Assembly: GCA_013399875.1 (NCBI GenBank)
Contig: VXAZ01007995.1
Coordinates: 1,653,486 to 1,717,485 of the forward strand
Origin: Gymnorhina tibicen
Taxonomy: Eukaryota; Chordata; Aves; Passeriformes; Artamidae
Direction of reading: 5' to 3'
Length of the DNA: 64,000 nucleotides
Positions 20,430-32,720 of the stretch are shown here, piece by piece. The notes below the pieces were generated by a model, which was given only the letters and a program-made list of their open reading frames with translations, did no database searches and was not told where the DNA came from. Each line of letters begins with the position of its first letter. Position 1 is the first letter of the stretch. The translations under genes were made by a program, and so were the position numbers.

Positions 20430-23400
20430 GGTTCAGAACCGAAACCCAGTTTCTGAAATTTTGCCTTTTATTAGAAGTGATTTATTATTTTTTTCCTCCT
20501 CTGCTGGTGGCCAGTCCATCCGTGCAGTGAGTCTGTAACGACACCTCAAGGATTTGTATCCTTTCTGTTGACTCCGTGAAAAGAGCAGAATGGAAGAGCT
20601 GGAAAGGAGCAAATCTGTCTGCACTTGTAAAATGCTGTCACCGTGATTGCAGTGGCTGCCAGTGGCACCAACCACTAAACAAGAGGCAGCAGGTAGATGA
20701 AACAGGCAGGTAATGGGAAACCATCCCGTGTCTGGCATGGTGTGGGCACTGAAAGAGAAGATGGCACTAATTTCTGACCCCAGTCTGGCAGAGGTCACTT
20801 TACAAGCAACAAACTCAAGGGGTCTTCTATCCTATTCCTCAGTGTGGGAGAGAAGGAGGAGAATATGAGTTGTGTGGAAGAACTGAATACAGCTGAAGTG
20901 GGTTTTGGTGGGGCAAGAAAGATTATAGCAGGTGAATTGATCAAATTTTGGACAGTATTTAGCAGATTAAAATAAGTACTATTATGGCAATGCGGAAGTT
21001 CTCAAGATTTTTGGATGACAAATCATGGTGATTATTCCCACACACCAGTGCATTGCTGTACCATCATCCCTGTACCCAGCACTATCAAAGCACTTATTTA
21101 TGTAGAAGATGAATCACAGACAATATAACCTGCCAAAGGTGATGCAACAACAATATATGTTCATAGTTCTGATAATCTGAGGATTACTTTGTAGCTTCTC
21201 TTGGTTCAGTGCGAGTAGGCGTCTTGGTGTTTCTGAAAATCCCTGAGTCTGCACTTTCAGGTACCTAAAAACCTCAGAAATCTGCCCCCTAGTATCTTAC
21301 AACCTGAGATGTTTATATTTCAATTTTGGAGAGAACTGACTCTGAATTCTGCAGAAGGGAACAGTGGCAGCATTATTATTGGCAGCATTTATTCTCTCCG
21401 AGAAGCTTCAGATTACATTATTTAATATCTGTTTTATCTGTGTTTCAGAACTGATTTTGGTGTTACAACAAAGGCAGACTTGTCTTATGAGAATCAAAAT
21501 TATACTTAATTGGATTCTGCTTTGGGAGTTTCTGTCAATCACACAACTGCGTGAATTGGAAAAGACACACGATTGCAACTATGATTAACTTCTCCAGAGT
21601 CGCTGAGTGCCGTGTATCACATTTCATAAAGAGATGTAGTATCTTCAGAATAATTGTATTGTTCTAAAGGGCATCTTCTGAATACCAAAAATAACTTAAT
21701 TTTCTTTGAGGGCACATATGAGGAAGTGACATTCTTAGACTGAAGGCTGTGAACCTTTCTATTTTAGACTTCTCCACCTGAAGCAGCTTTGACTGCCTTC
21801 CTCCATGTGTAATTCCTGAGAAAAACATAAACAAATGGAGAATTCCCTGTCCTGAGAACAGCCTGCCTTTGATGCCAACCTGCATTATGAACGACCTGTG
21901 CATCATCTAGAGGAGGCAGGTGGTAAATTAGCAGCAGGTATAGACTGCCAATGAGTGAATGTTTGTGGTGCTGGAACATTTGAGCTACTCATTGTAAGCA
22001 CGTACCAATGCTGTGAGTTTTCCCATGTTTATGCAGCCAGGTAAAGGAAGTCAGATCCTTTTTGCTACTATATTACTGGCTTACTTTTCTGAGTTGAAGT
22101 TTAATCTTCCTTTATTCCTGGCTCTTACAACTGGACGACAGGAAACACAGACCACTTCTGCTTCAGAATACGAGCCTTTAAAAGAACTTTGAGTACTTCA
22201 ATTTATATATATATATGTAATATGTCTCTATCCATGTTTACCTCAACATTTGTAACTTACCAATTTAACTTTTTGAAGTACTGGAAGATTACATTTAAAG
22301 AACTGTGAACAGGGTTAGTCCAAAAATCACTGCACTAGAGATCTCTAACCTTGAAGGGCAGACAATAGGGGTTTTTTGCACCCCTGTAGATAGTTGGCCA
22401 ATGTTAATATTCACTTTGCTTTTATCTCTAAATTGCATCAACTGTCTCCAGTGACATTTAACTTACATATGTGAAGGGTTTGGCATTTTTAGATTGTCAG
22501 GGTGTTATTGGATGAAAAAGCTGATTTTGTCACGGGACATCTGTTTTATTGTTAATTAGATGAAATAGGAAAGACATCAGAAGAGTACACACAGAAACTA
22601 TTTCATAGTTCCTGCTTAAAATCTTACTCTGATCCCTTGAAATTAATGATGCTTTACGGATTTTCACATTTTGATGTGAGTTTCATTTAGGAAGTTTCGG
22701 GAACAAATGACAGAGGGTTGTTATCCATCTGTGCCTCTGTCTTTACAATTCAATTATGCCCTGCCATTGTACAGTCTCTCCTTTCAGAACTATCACAAGA
22801 GAGAAAACAACCAAGGAGTTCATCTATCATTTAAAAAACCCAATCCAACCACAACAACTTATATCATCATCACAGCTCATGTTTTGTACTTATCAAAGTA
22901 AGAAGTGCCCTGTCAGGATGAGTTGATCTTTTTGATAGTTGTGAACTTGTTGATGTTAAGATCCTGTAGTCTGATGATGACCTGGCTTTCCCCCCTGCCA
23001 CCTCCTCCTTCTTTTTTTTTGGTCACATTGTAGTACAAAGGCTAAGGTAGACCAGATTTTCTCTGTTTTCAGTCATTTTTAAGGATTTGTCCTGGTGAGA
23101 AGGCAGGTATAAAATACACTTCCCAGGAGAGACAGAGAAATTGTAATTTGTGATAACTGGTGATAATATGTCATATTACTTCAGGAAGAAGGCGAGAGAG
23201 ATCTCTCATGGGAATAAAGGAGAATAAAGCATTAAAAGCAGTATTCGTACTGGTGTGTAATATTGTAATGGTATGGAAGATTAGCATGAGGTGAGGGGAG
23301 GCACCAGACTGAGGTGGTTGCATCTTTCTCCCAGTCATGCGTCTGTAACTTGGGAATGGAGAGCTGGATAGATTCAAAAGAACAGTGAGGTGTGTGGGGA

Positions 23401-25477
23401 GCTATTTCAGTCCTTCCTGTTCCCTTTGTTTTGAGCCCTTTGCCAGAGCCCTGATGTGGCCTGGAGAAGAATTTGAGGACGGAGAAGCAAAGGATGCACG
23501 CTGGCTTTGGCAGGCCCGTGCTGAGTAACCCTTTCAGCTGGAAAAGGGGGAAAAGCTCTTCTGCAGTTCCTGTCTGGAGAAAGGTGAGGTAAAGAGTACA
23601 CAGAGACTGCAGAGCAAGTCATGGCTGCACAGTCGGCATTAGACTCTATCCAAGCTCCCTAAGTGCTGGTGGGAGAAGGAGGTAAGGATGAAACTGGGAA
23701 AGTAGAATTTAATGTGGGGATGGGGAATGGATTTTAAGTCCCTGAAGTGATGTTAGCAGGAAAATGAAGTGACTTCAAAAATGCAGTCCTCAGCTGTGTG
23801 GAGACAGCTCCTTTTCCATCCTTGGAAATAAAGCCCTGATCTACTGAAGCAGTTTACAGAGGCCCTTTCCCCCCATGTGTACAGGGATGGGGAATGGTTC
23901 TTAGGGAAGCCCTGTGAGATCAGAGACCCCTCCAGTCAGGGCAGTGCATCGTCGTGTCAGTAGTGGTTGCTCTGGGGGAATGCAAGAGGAATTCTGAAGA
24001 AGAATGCTGGAGTTACCTATGTTTCCTGGCTTTGACTCTCTAAAACCCTTTCAATAATGGAACAAAATCCCTCACCCCTCCCCAAGACTTTCATAGATGT
24101 GGTCTGATGTGGTTTTACACTGATGTTGTGAACATATACAATGGCCATTATACGTGCCATTTAAAGTGAGGGTCCTGGTCCTCCACTTCACTACAGAGGT
24201 GGAGGTTATTATCCTTTTCCTAGCCCCAAAATGTTCTTAATTTTTCTATGTAATATTCATTAGCTAAAAATATAGGTCCATTATTCTCAATGCTCTACCC
24301 CCTTCTTCCCCTACTTTTTGTTCTGGGATTCGTGCTAGGGATAAACTTGGCAAAACACTTTCATTAGTGTGACTAAGAGAAGCTTACAACTTGTTTCATT
24401 AAAATGGGAGCAAGATTGATACCCTTTATTAGCGAGCTGGAGCAATCCCTGCCTTTTCTTCTCAAATGCTCCATATCTGCTTGGCTCTGGAGTGCACAAT
24501 CTTGATGAATTGTGAGTTAACTTAATGGAGAAGAAAATGTGTGTAGAGCTGGGTGAGGGCAGAAGGGAAAAATACAGATGAGAATCAATGAAAGAGAGAA
24601 GAGACTTGACGGAAAATGAAATGGCCTCTTCCCAAAAAAGTTGATGAAGAGAAAATAAACAGCTGGCAAGCAGGCACAGAGAATGGCAAGCAGGCTCAGA
24701 GAGGGAATGTAGGAAGGCACACAGCAGTACTGAGGGGAGAGATGGATCACAGGCACACAGTCAGATTTTGATTTTTGAAGAACAGAATGTGTGGGAATAT
24801 TTGGATCAAGGACCTTTGTTCTGGCACACCTTTGCTTAAAATAAGTAAGAAAAGCTCAAAACAGGTAAAAAGGTGAAAAAATTCTTCTCTTTCCCTGAGG
24901 CATAGAGTCTAAAATAAACACTAGAAATGTAACTCTATTAGCAAAACATTTCAGAAAATTTTTGAGAGTTAGCATCTTTTCCCATGATTCCAGACTCAAA
25001 AGCAATTGCTCATGAATGGAAGGTTTTCTTCAATCTGTAGATTTCTGCTACTTGGGTATATGCAGAGCTACATTTTGTTACTCTGCTGACTAAATCAGTG
25101 TTATTACTTCTGCCAGGACTGTAGTGACAGTCCAGAGAGTCCTGATGGCTTGTTAGCTAACCTCTGATTTCACAGGCTACTGCTACTGATGTGTAAGCCA
25201 GAACAGACCTTGCCTGGCTTTCAGAGTCAGACAATTACCAGGAGTAGCTGTTGGGCGTGAGAGGGGGGAAACTCTTGAGCTGCCTTCATGAGGAAATCTC
25301 TGAGAGACAGAGCGAAAGAGCAAGACCCTAAATACCAACGTGATCTCTCATGAGAGAATTGAAGAGCCTACAGCTCCAGGAACACTGGGGCTGGAAGAGG
25401 CATGCCAAGGCCATTCTGGAAAGGTCCGAAAATTTCTGCTCCTACATCTTTCTGAGCTGGAAAACCCGTAGTATTTG
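20430..25477. other. Gene-free stretch
   Basis: No exon is recognised. A CTCF-like core on the minus strand lies at 21282-21295. A very faint MIR-like remnant may occur at about 21080-21150 (CACAGACA...AACCTGCCAAAGGTGATGCAAC). A TA microsatellite lies at about 22203-22217 and an imperfect 20-bp tandem duplication at 24664-24703. The patch near 24380-24500 has the texture of a conserved element but no decisive motif. Confidence 0.55.
24664..24703. repeat. 20-bp tandem duplication
   Basis: TGGCAAGCAGGCACAGAGAA is followed directly by a copy with one internal difference and a changed last base. A simple local duplication. Confidence 0.8.
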
Positions 25478-25540
25478 GTTTGGGTTAGGGCTAGAGCTGG
25501 GTTTAAGGTTAGGGTTGGGTTAGGGTTATGGGTTAGGGTA
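25478..25540 (+). repeat. Interstitial telomere-like (TTAGGG)n tract
   Basis: Perfect TTAGGG occurs at 25485-25490, 25509-25514, 25520-25525 and 25533-25538, separated by near-matches such as TTGGG, TTTAAGG and TTATGGG. This is a short, degenerate interstitial telomeric sequence. The opposite strand reads as repetitive Asn/Pro/Thr/Leu in an open frame at 25348-25548, which is an artefact. Confidence 0.9.
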
Positions 25541-25650
25541 AGATTCAAGAAATAAACCTCACTTTCCCTTTTTTAAAAAAAAATTTAAAGTTGGCTACAG
25601 TAAACTAAGCTCAAGAGCAACACCTACATGACATTCAATACCAGTGGCCC

Positions 25651-25709
25651 TGTAATGAGCATTAACACCTATTTTCCAGTGTGCATGTAATGAGCATTAG
25701 AAGCTATTT
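25651..25709. repeat. 35-bp imperfect tandem duplication
   Basis: TGTAATGAGCATTA at 25651-25664 recurs at 25686-25699. Both copies are followed by a diverged nine-base stretch ending CTATTT, for a period of 35 bp. Confidence 0.75.
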
Positions 25710-27835
25710 CCATGTTACACTTGGCAGTTATGCACTTCAGGGGGATGTATTTTCTTTGTAAAAGGATAAATATTTGTCAGTGAATTGTGCTGGGGCAGAT
25801 GTTGGTGTAAACCAGTGGCAGTTCTGTTCCTGAATCAAGATGTTGAGCACTCAAGCCCATGATAAGGCTCTGTGTTTGCATCCAGTGCTGGCTGGTGTGC
25901 CTAACTTATAACAGGATAGGGGCCATGTCACAGTTCTTGAGGTTGACTATAACAAATAAAAGTGGTTTATTTTGGGGCTGTATTTATTTTTCCTTTTTTT
26001 GAAAAAAGAATTTTTTGACATTTTTCTGGACCTTTAAGGCATCCTTTGTATCTCTCTTCCACATTTTTTAACTCTCCCTTGCAACCCTGGGAACTACAAA
26101 TTGCATGTGGTGAGATTCCCATGCAAATATTGTGTTTGAGTACCTGGAAATTCAGGGAAAATACCAAATAACCCAGAGCCATGATAAAATCAAGCAGTAC
26201 TCAAATCAACTAACAAAAAGCACAAAAGTTTAAAAAAAGAAGGTGAAAAAGGAAAAAAAACTCCTTCCAACCCCCCCCCAAAGCAGCTGAAGTGGGACTA
26301 AATCTTTAATGATGGAGTCTTAGATAAAAGACTAAAATATTTATATCACCTTTTTAACCTGAATTTTATAGCAATGAAGTTTAACATATATCTTCTATTA
26401 CCTTTGTCAAGTTTATGACTAGCTCTCCTTTATGGATCCCTTAAATATGTATAAGACAGTTTTAGTTATCTTGTTTACATGGGTTTTCTCTTTGGGCATT
26501 TGTCTCCATCACTGCATAGCATGTTTATGGTAATTTACTATAATACATGTATATCAGAGGCAGTTTAAATGACACTTAGCCTTGAATATATTTAAGATTT
26601 TTTTTTCCTTGTAGCCACTAGGAAGTCAAAAGATATATGAAAAGCGATTAATTTTCAGATGATAGTAACATAACCAATATTAAAACTTGTTTTTGCTCTT
26701 GGAACAGTGTGAGGGAGAAACATATAACAAATGAGGCATCACACAGGCAGTTATTAAAGAAGTAAATTAATAAACTCAACATTCAATCTTTTGTTTTCAC
26801 TTGTCGGGGATAATGTGGACAGCAGTTTGATGATTAGAAAAAACAAAATGTGTCTGATTGTTTGGGTTGGCTTTAATCACTGACTTTGTTTAGGACTCCT
26901 CAGCAAACATTAGCTTTCAGCTGGTTTCCTTTCCAGCCCTATGGAAAGGGGTTCCCCATGTGTTTTCCAGAGCCTGCACTGCAGGTCCCTGTGTTGCTGC
27001 CTGTGGCCAAAGGCTCTGAGGGAATCGCCTCTGAGAGAGGGGCTGGTGCTGTGCTGGTGCCATGGGCTGTGTCCATGGAGCAGGGAAGGGTTTTGTGCTG
27101 ATATTGCTGTGAGAAGACTCAGAAGGAAAAAATCCCTGAAGGTGGGAGGCTGTGGCTTAGGGACCCAAAATTGTTTTCCCAGTTGGTGCCTGAGCTGGAG
27201 CAGAGCACAGATACTGTGTAAACCTGGCCTGGCTTTACCTGGCAATCTACACTGCTTTCAGCCTCATGGAAAGGGATGGCCTGGCCTGAAGGTCATTGGA
27301 GGGAATGAACTCTGCTCTTGTTTTTTTTCACTTGGGTCCTGTTCATTCCTGTGTGTGGGTACATGAGTAACATTTATGTATCTTTACAGTCAGGCATTGT
27401 TGTATATTTCATAAAGGTAGCTGAATTTCCTGAAATACCTTGAAAATGTCACTGCATTTCTTACCTGTTCTTCTTGGTGCTGGAAAACCTTTAAAAATCT
27501 GCCCCTTCATCTTATTAATCTAAAAAATACTGCTATTATGGAGAGACTATTAAAAGCTGACAACTTGTTGAGAAATCAGGCTCTGTGGCCTTTGATGCAG
27601 TGATTGAGAAAGACTTGCAGACATTAGGGAATACCGGAAAGCCCAGCTATTAATGATAATGGAGGCAGAAATCCTTCAGAAATTTCACAAAGACGTGTAG
27701 CACTTCCCCTCCACCCCGGCCCACCTGTGTATACTGTGATGCTGACAAGACAGAAGCTTGCTATTAGAAATGGTTCCCTTTGAATGCGTGTTGAGAGAAA
27801 AGTCTTTGAACTAATAAAATTCATTTTTGTTGTTT
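25710..27835. other. Gene-free stretch
   Basis: AT-rich with homopolymer runs (T-rich near 25990, C-run near 26272-26279). The patch at about 26600-26880 has GCGATTAATTTTCAGATGATA and AAATTAATAAACTC motifs and could be regulatory. No exon is recognised. Confidence 0.55.
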
Positions 27836-27839
27836 GTCA

Positions 27840-28140
27840 GTAAAGGTGGATGCAGCGTCCCTGCCACACGCACGGGAATGTGTAATTGGGATTATTGAAA
27901 TTTGCTGTATTGCGAGTGCAGAAAGAGCCATCACGTTAGAAGCAACCTTTCAGAGGAGGAAGCAAGGAATGAGATTCCTTTTATGAATAAACCCAAATGG
28001 AATGATGGTGCATATGCTTTTGTATTTGCTTTCCCTCTTTGTTCTTTGTTCTTCCTTTAGCGATGCATTTGCATGCAGACTGCTGGTGATCAGCATGCAG
28101 AGCTCCCGTACAGCCGAGCTGTGTGCTGGCATTGATCTAG
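27840..28140. promoter_or_regulatory. Candidate conserved element with POU octamer
   Basis: Unique sequence with GTGTAATTGGGATTATTGAA near 27880 (homeodomain-type cores). GATGCATTTGCATGC near 28061-28075 holds an ATTTGCAT octamer inside a near-palindrome. SOX-like CTTTGTTCTTTGTTC lies near 28037. Octamer plus SOX cores are characteristic of neural progenitor enhancers, the cells where DMRTA2 acts. Conservation cannot be judged here. Confidence 0.45.
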
Positions 28141-29900
28141 TGGTCTGTGCCAGCTCAGTGGTGCAAGATTTACTTTAATTTCCTCTTCCCTTTGTTCTTC
28201 TGCCTCTGTGCTTTAAATAAAGGCTTTCGTTTTATTACTTCCAGAAATTTTGAGAAGTCCTAGCTATTTTGTATCCAAATAACCGTGACACATTTCTCTG
28301 TGACAGATAACTGCAGAGCTCCCAATCTGGTGGGTTCCACACTTGTGTACATCTGAAATTCCCAGTTATTAACTTTGGGGAGGTGTGATTTTTGGTTAGA
28401 CTAAATGGAGAATGAGCACTCTAAAGCAATGAGGGTGTGAAGCTGGAGATTACGTGAAAAAACCTCTGACATGATTTTGACAGAAGGTCTGGACCAGGAA
28501 CGTGTATTCTTCACTGAGACATCAGAGTTGATCAGGATCATGGAGGAAGTGTGTGAGAAGGCCCTAGAGAATGGTGTAACATATGCAGCTTGGCCATCCT
28601 CTCTTTTTGTACTTTTGAGTAGACAAATAATGCACAGCACAAAAGTATCTGAATTGGTTTGTCTCCTTTACACACAAAGAGTTAGAGGTTGCCATTCCCT
28701 GACTAGTTTTCCTTGCCAGAAGCAGCACAGATGCCTTTAAAAAGGAGAACAACCTCGTAAATGCTGCTATTGTTGGAGTGGTTCTGGTATCTTTTCTCTC
28801 CGTGCTGTAATTGTGTAGCTGTTCAGTGGTTCGAGGTATATTTACATGGGTTGATCCAGGGTCAGGGGCTTCAGCCTCTTTGCCTGCACTTGACATGGCT
28901 TTTTCCAGTGAATTTATTAGGATTATATCCTCTTAAAGAATTAGTAGAACTCATTAGTTTCTATTCTTTGACTTCTTTTCTTAACATATATTTTCTGCAG
29001 GAGCAGAATTCTGCAGGAATTATGTTTTAATTCCTTTGTTCTCCAGCTTGATTTCACAGAGACTATTTTCAAGGCTGCTTTAGTGAAATCTCATATAGCA
29101 AAAATTATGACGAATATATTCTTGGGCTGTGTGTTATTTTTGTTCCATTCCCCTCCCACCCGAGTTGTAAACCTTGGCTATCTTTGGGCTTATCCTTATA
29201 TCACCACTTTGCTGTATTTTGAGATGCTGACAAGCTATTTTAATACCCTTGTAGAGGAAGCCATTCCAGTTGCTCTGCAGGTGTGCAGCAGCTCAGCGAG
29301 CAAGGCTGTACAGAAACCATCCTCCCAGCTTTCTGGAAGGTGGCTTCTACTTTTAGAAGCAGCTCCAGGTGCTGGCGGCCTCACCTGGGACTTGAAGATT
29401 TTCGACCTCCTGCTCTGCAGCTGGAATTCCTAAGCTCTCAGCTGGTTCCTGAAGGTGGGGGGAAGCAGATTCCCCTTCCAGTTTAGTAAACACAGAAACC
29501 AGTGTCTCCTGCCAAAATATCCTCCTCCCAGTGTGCAGGCCAGGCTTGCAGAGTGGGGCCAGGAGTGCAGCCCGGCAGCGAGCTGTGGGAGCTGCTGAAG
29601 CAATAGTTCCCCTTGCTGCAGGATCTAATGAGGACACAATGGACCGTGACCAGAGCTGTGCATCACAAGGTGTTGTGATGCAGGTGAGCACAGCGAGGAA
29701 GGTTATCTGCTGGGCAGACTCTGCAGCAGAGGGGGACGAATGCTGCTTTTAATGAAGAAACTGAGCAGAATTACAAGCAGCAGATTAATTGCTTTCCTCA
29801 AAAGGAAAATGTGCTTAGTTTCAAACTGGTTGTTTCAGTGAGCCTTGTGTTGTATAACACTCACCTGAGACAGAGGCTGACAGGCTGTCCCAACCTTTAA
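28141..29900. other. Gene-free stretch
   Basis: No repeat or exon is recognised. The open frame at 29083-29433 (116 residues) resembles no known protein and has no supporting splice or start context. Confidence 0.55.
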
Positions 29901-29904
29901 TTGA

Positions 29905-29926
29905 CTAATTAATAGTTATTAATTAG
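29905..29926. promoter_or_regulatory. Palindromic TAAT homeodomain cluster
   Basis: The 10-base arm CTAATTAATA at 29905-29914 is followed by two bases and its exact reverse complement at 29917-29926. This gives four overlapping TAAT/ATTA cores. More TAAT cores flank it (TTTAATTG near 29897, GAGTTAATTGATTC near 29955), suggesting a homeodomain-bound element. Confidence 0.5.
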
Positions 29927-29929
29927 TAT

Positions 29930-31987
29930 TCCCTGCAGTTGTAGTCTCAACCATGAGTTAATTGATTCTGATGGGGAATTAAATGTCCCATGTCAGAGAT
30001 GAGTGCCCATAACAGCATCTGAGGCAGTTATTTTGTGTAATAGACTAAACCAAACCTGCTCTATATGTGTGTACACTGGTATTAAATGGCACAAACCTTT
30101 GGTTTTGTTTATTTAAACCTATTGCTCTGTGCCTGTTGGATCATGGTGTTTGTAAACACTTGATGGAGACACTTATGTATCTGGGAGAGAGGGGAGGCTG
30201 TTTTCGAACCCTCTTCTCTGATGTGAGTTCTGCCTCTCTCTCAAAACTGCTGTAAAAACATCTGCCTTTCCAATTCACTTCTGTCATGAGTTAAAATCCT
30301 CTGGAGAGAAGAACTAACTGGTAGATTTGATAGTTAAGTATTCCAGCACTGACAGGCTGCAGTATTTCATAGCAGCATAAATATCAGTGTGCCTGTTCAG
30401 TTCATTAGGTTAAGAGATTTTGGAAAATAACCTCTAATGGGCAGCATGATTTGATAGGCAGGTGCAGCTGACAGAACAAACATTAGTTTTTCTGTTCAAT
30501 TTTTACTGTTTTCTGCAGGGGAGCCCCTGCCAGGCAGGAGCAGCTGTGTGACACTGACTTTGGTTAGCCAGTGTTGTGCTGTCCAAACCTTCTTGTGGTG
30601 CAGTAAAACTTCTGAAGCTGAAGGAAGCCTTACTCAAGGCTTTTCAGCAGAGTCATCCACAGGCTTGTCACTACTCAAATTCAGGCTGTCAGGTTTTATG
30701 ATATTATGAGAGCTCCTGGCATCTCTTGGTTCAAAGTGTAAACGTAGTAATTACACATGAATACATGAAATGGAACTATCCAGACTCGGAAGCAGTGGGG
30801 CATTATAGGCAATGCAGAAGCCATGCAGGATAAAATCCTGATCCTCTCAACATTGATGGGTATTTGCTAAGCAGTAGAACCAAGATGTCTCCAAGGGCCT
30901 GCAAAGAACATCTGACAACCTGGTCTGCGTGAGGTGGTACTTGCTTGGATGTGGAGCTTCCTGTCTGCTGCCATTTTGCAAGAGTAGAGCAGAATCCAAG
31001 TTTTCTCACGGTGGCTGTGAATGGTAAACCCAGAAATGAAGTTGTGCAGGCTGTCTCCAAAGAGCAGCAACAGAACCTTGCTGTCACCTGGCTATGGGGT
31101 GTTTTACACCGCTTAACACCCTTGGTTATTGATGAGAAGTCTGGGTGGAGAAGAACCAAAGACAGTTCCATCTTCTCTACAGTGATGATTGAGAGGTGAA
31201 CGGGGGTGAAGGGAGGTGAGGGAAACTGATAAATGGTTCTGAATTTAACACTTTAGGCTAAGCCACCAAATGTCTAATTAACATTTAAAAGGAAGAGAGT
31301 TGCCCTGCAGGTGAGAAAAAGGGATGCTAAATTATTTTGAAAAATTCAGGTGTCAGGCAAGAATGGGGAAGATTTGCATGTTAATGGGATCCTCAGCAGG
31401 AGAAGAAACCTTGGTGTGGTGATGGCAGAGAAATGGATGCACCCATCTGCACCTTCAGATATTATCACATAAGTTTGAATACTCCCACTTTTTTTTTTTT
31501 GATAAGAATAAAAATGAGCAAAAATTTGTGTTTGGAAGAGACAGCCTGTGAAAGAGCCTCATGTTACTCTGGAAACCTCTCTATGGATCAGGCCTTCCCA
31601 CCTGGCCTGACAACAGAACTATTTAAGATATAACCTCGACTGGTTTAACGCACGCTGAGTTTGGGGGCCGACAGCTCGGAGCTGGGCACTGGGGAGGGCC
31701 CTGGCTCCTGTGAACTTGAAAAGAAGCGACAGAGACCAAGAGCATTTCTGATGGGACCTGACACACACAGCTGAGCCCAGCTGACATCACTGTAACTAAA
31801 TTGCAGGAGAGTGCTTTGTCTGGTTAGGCTTTATTTTAGACCTTAAACCAGATGATATTTTTCCCCTTCTCATTTTGTATGTTTTTCTTTCTAATTTTTG
31901 TGCAATTTTTTTTCAGTTAGAACTCTTCGGAGCGAGGCAGGTTTCACAGTGAAGCAATGCAGCTTGCCCATAGCATCTCTTGAGAAG
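29930..31987. other. Gene-free stretch
   Basis: No exon, RNA gene or identifiable repeat is seen. There is a T-run near 31490-31500. Short open frames only. Confidence 0.55.
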
Positions 31988-32316
31988 ACATTCCAGTGTC
32001 TGAAAGGGCCTACGGGGAAGCTGGAGAGAGAGTTCCTTGTCAGGAACTGTGGAGATAGGACAAGGAGTACCGGGTACAAGTTGAAAGAGAGGAAAATTAG
32101 TTTAGCTATTAGGAAGAAATTCTTTACTGTGAGGATGGTGAGGCCCTGGCACAGGTTGTCCAGGGAGGTTGTGGATGCCCCATCCCTGGCAGTGTTCAAG
32201 TCCAGGCTGGAGGGAGCCTTGAGGAACCTGGTCTAGTGGGAGCCCATGGCAGGGGGGTTGGGACTAAATGATCTTTAAGGTCCATTCCAACCCCTTAACA
32301 TTCTATGATTCTGTGA
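31988..32316 (+). mobile_element. CR1 LINE 3' fragment, sense
   Basis: TTCCAGTGTCTGAAAGGGCC, ATTAGGAAGAAATTCTTTAC, GGATGCCCCATCCCTGG, GATCTTTAAGGTCCATTCC and the octamer-type tail ATTCTATGATTCTGTG are hallmarks of an avian CR1 3' end. The 112-residue open frame across it (31898-32236) is non-functional 3' region and not a protein. The copy is relatively well preserved, so younger than the one at 14.2 kb. Confidence 0.95.
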
Positions 32317-32479
32317 GTCTCTACCATGTCCTGAAGCACCCTTTCATGGGAATGTGTAAAATAATTGTATTTTATAAATTTATTGAATCTCTGACTCCCA
32401 TTTACTTTAATAAACTTTGAATTAAACTGAGGCTGATGACAGAAGCAAAGAGCAATAAGGCATTCTGCTGTCGTCTTTT

Positions 32480-32720
32480 TACTGAAAAATATTTTACATG
32501 CAGGATTCAATAGCCATGGCAAAAGGGTTTTTTTCCCCCTATGTGTTAATATGCAAAGGCCTAATAAGCTTGCTAAACATTTCCTGCAGAATTATCTGCT
32601 ACAGCTAATTTGGGCTAGGCAAGGCATTTGGGCCTGCGGAGTTGTTCTTAGAGGTGTCAAGCATTTTATAAATCAGATAATTTGACTTGGTCAGTAAAAG
32701 CCGTGGAGATCCAGTCTCTG
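32480..32720. promoter_or_regulatory. Candidate conserved non-coding element
   Basis: Unique AT-rich sequence with TAATATGCAAAGGCCTAATA, GCTACAGCTAATTTGGGC and AAATCAGATAATTTGAC. It combines POU-like, homeodomain-like and E-box-like cores in about 200 bp without simple repeats. Assigned on texture and location only. Confidence 0.35.

Noticed and set aside
19865..20538. Open frames up to 178 residues with repeated Gly/Pro/Arg motifs
   Set aside because: They are translations of the 34-bp minisatellite, open on both strands in several frames, with no start or splice support.
25348..25548. Minus-strand frame with an Asn-Pro-Thr-Leu pattern
   Set aside because: It reads the telomere-like repeat backwards.
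31898..32236. 112-residue open frame
   Set aside because: It lies almost wholly in the CR1 3' region, which does not encode this as a protein.
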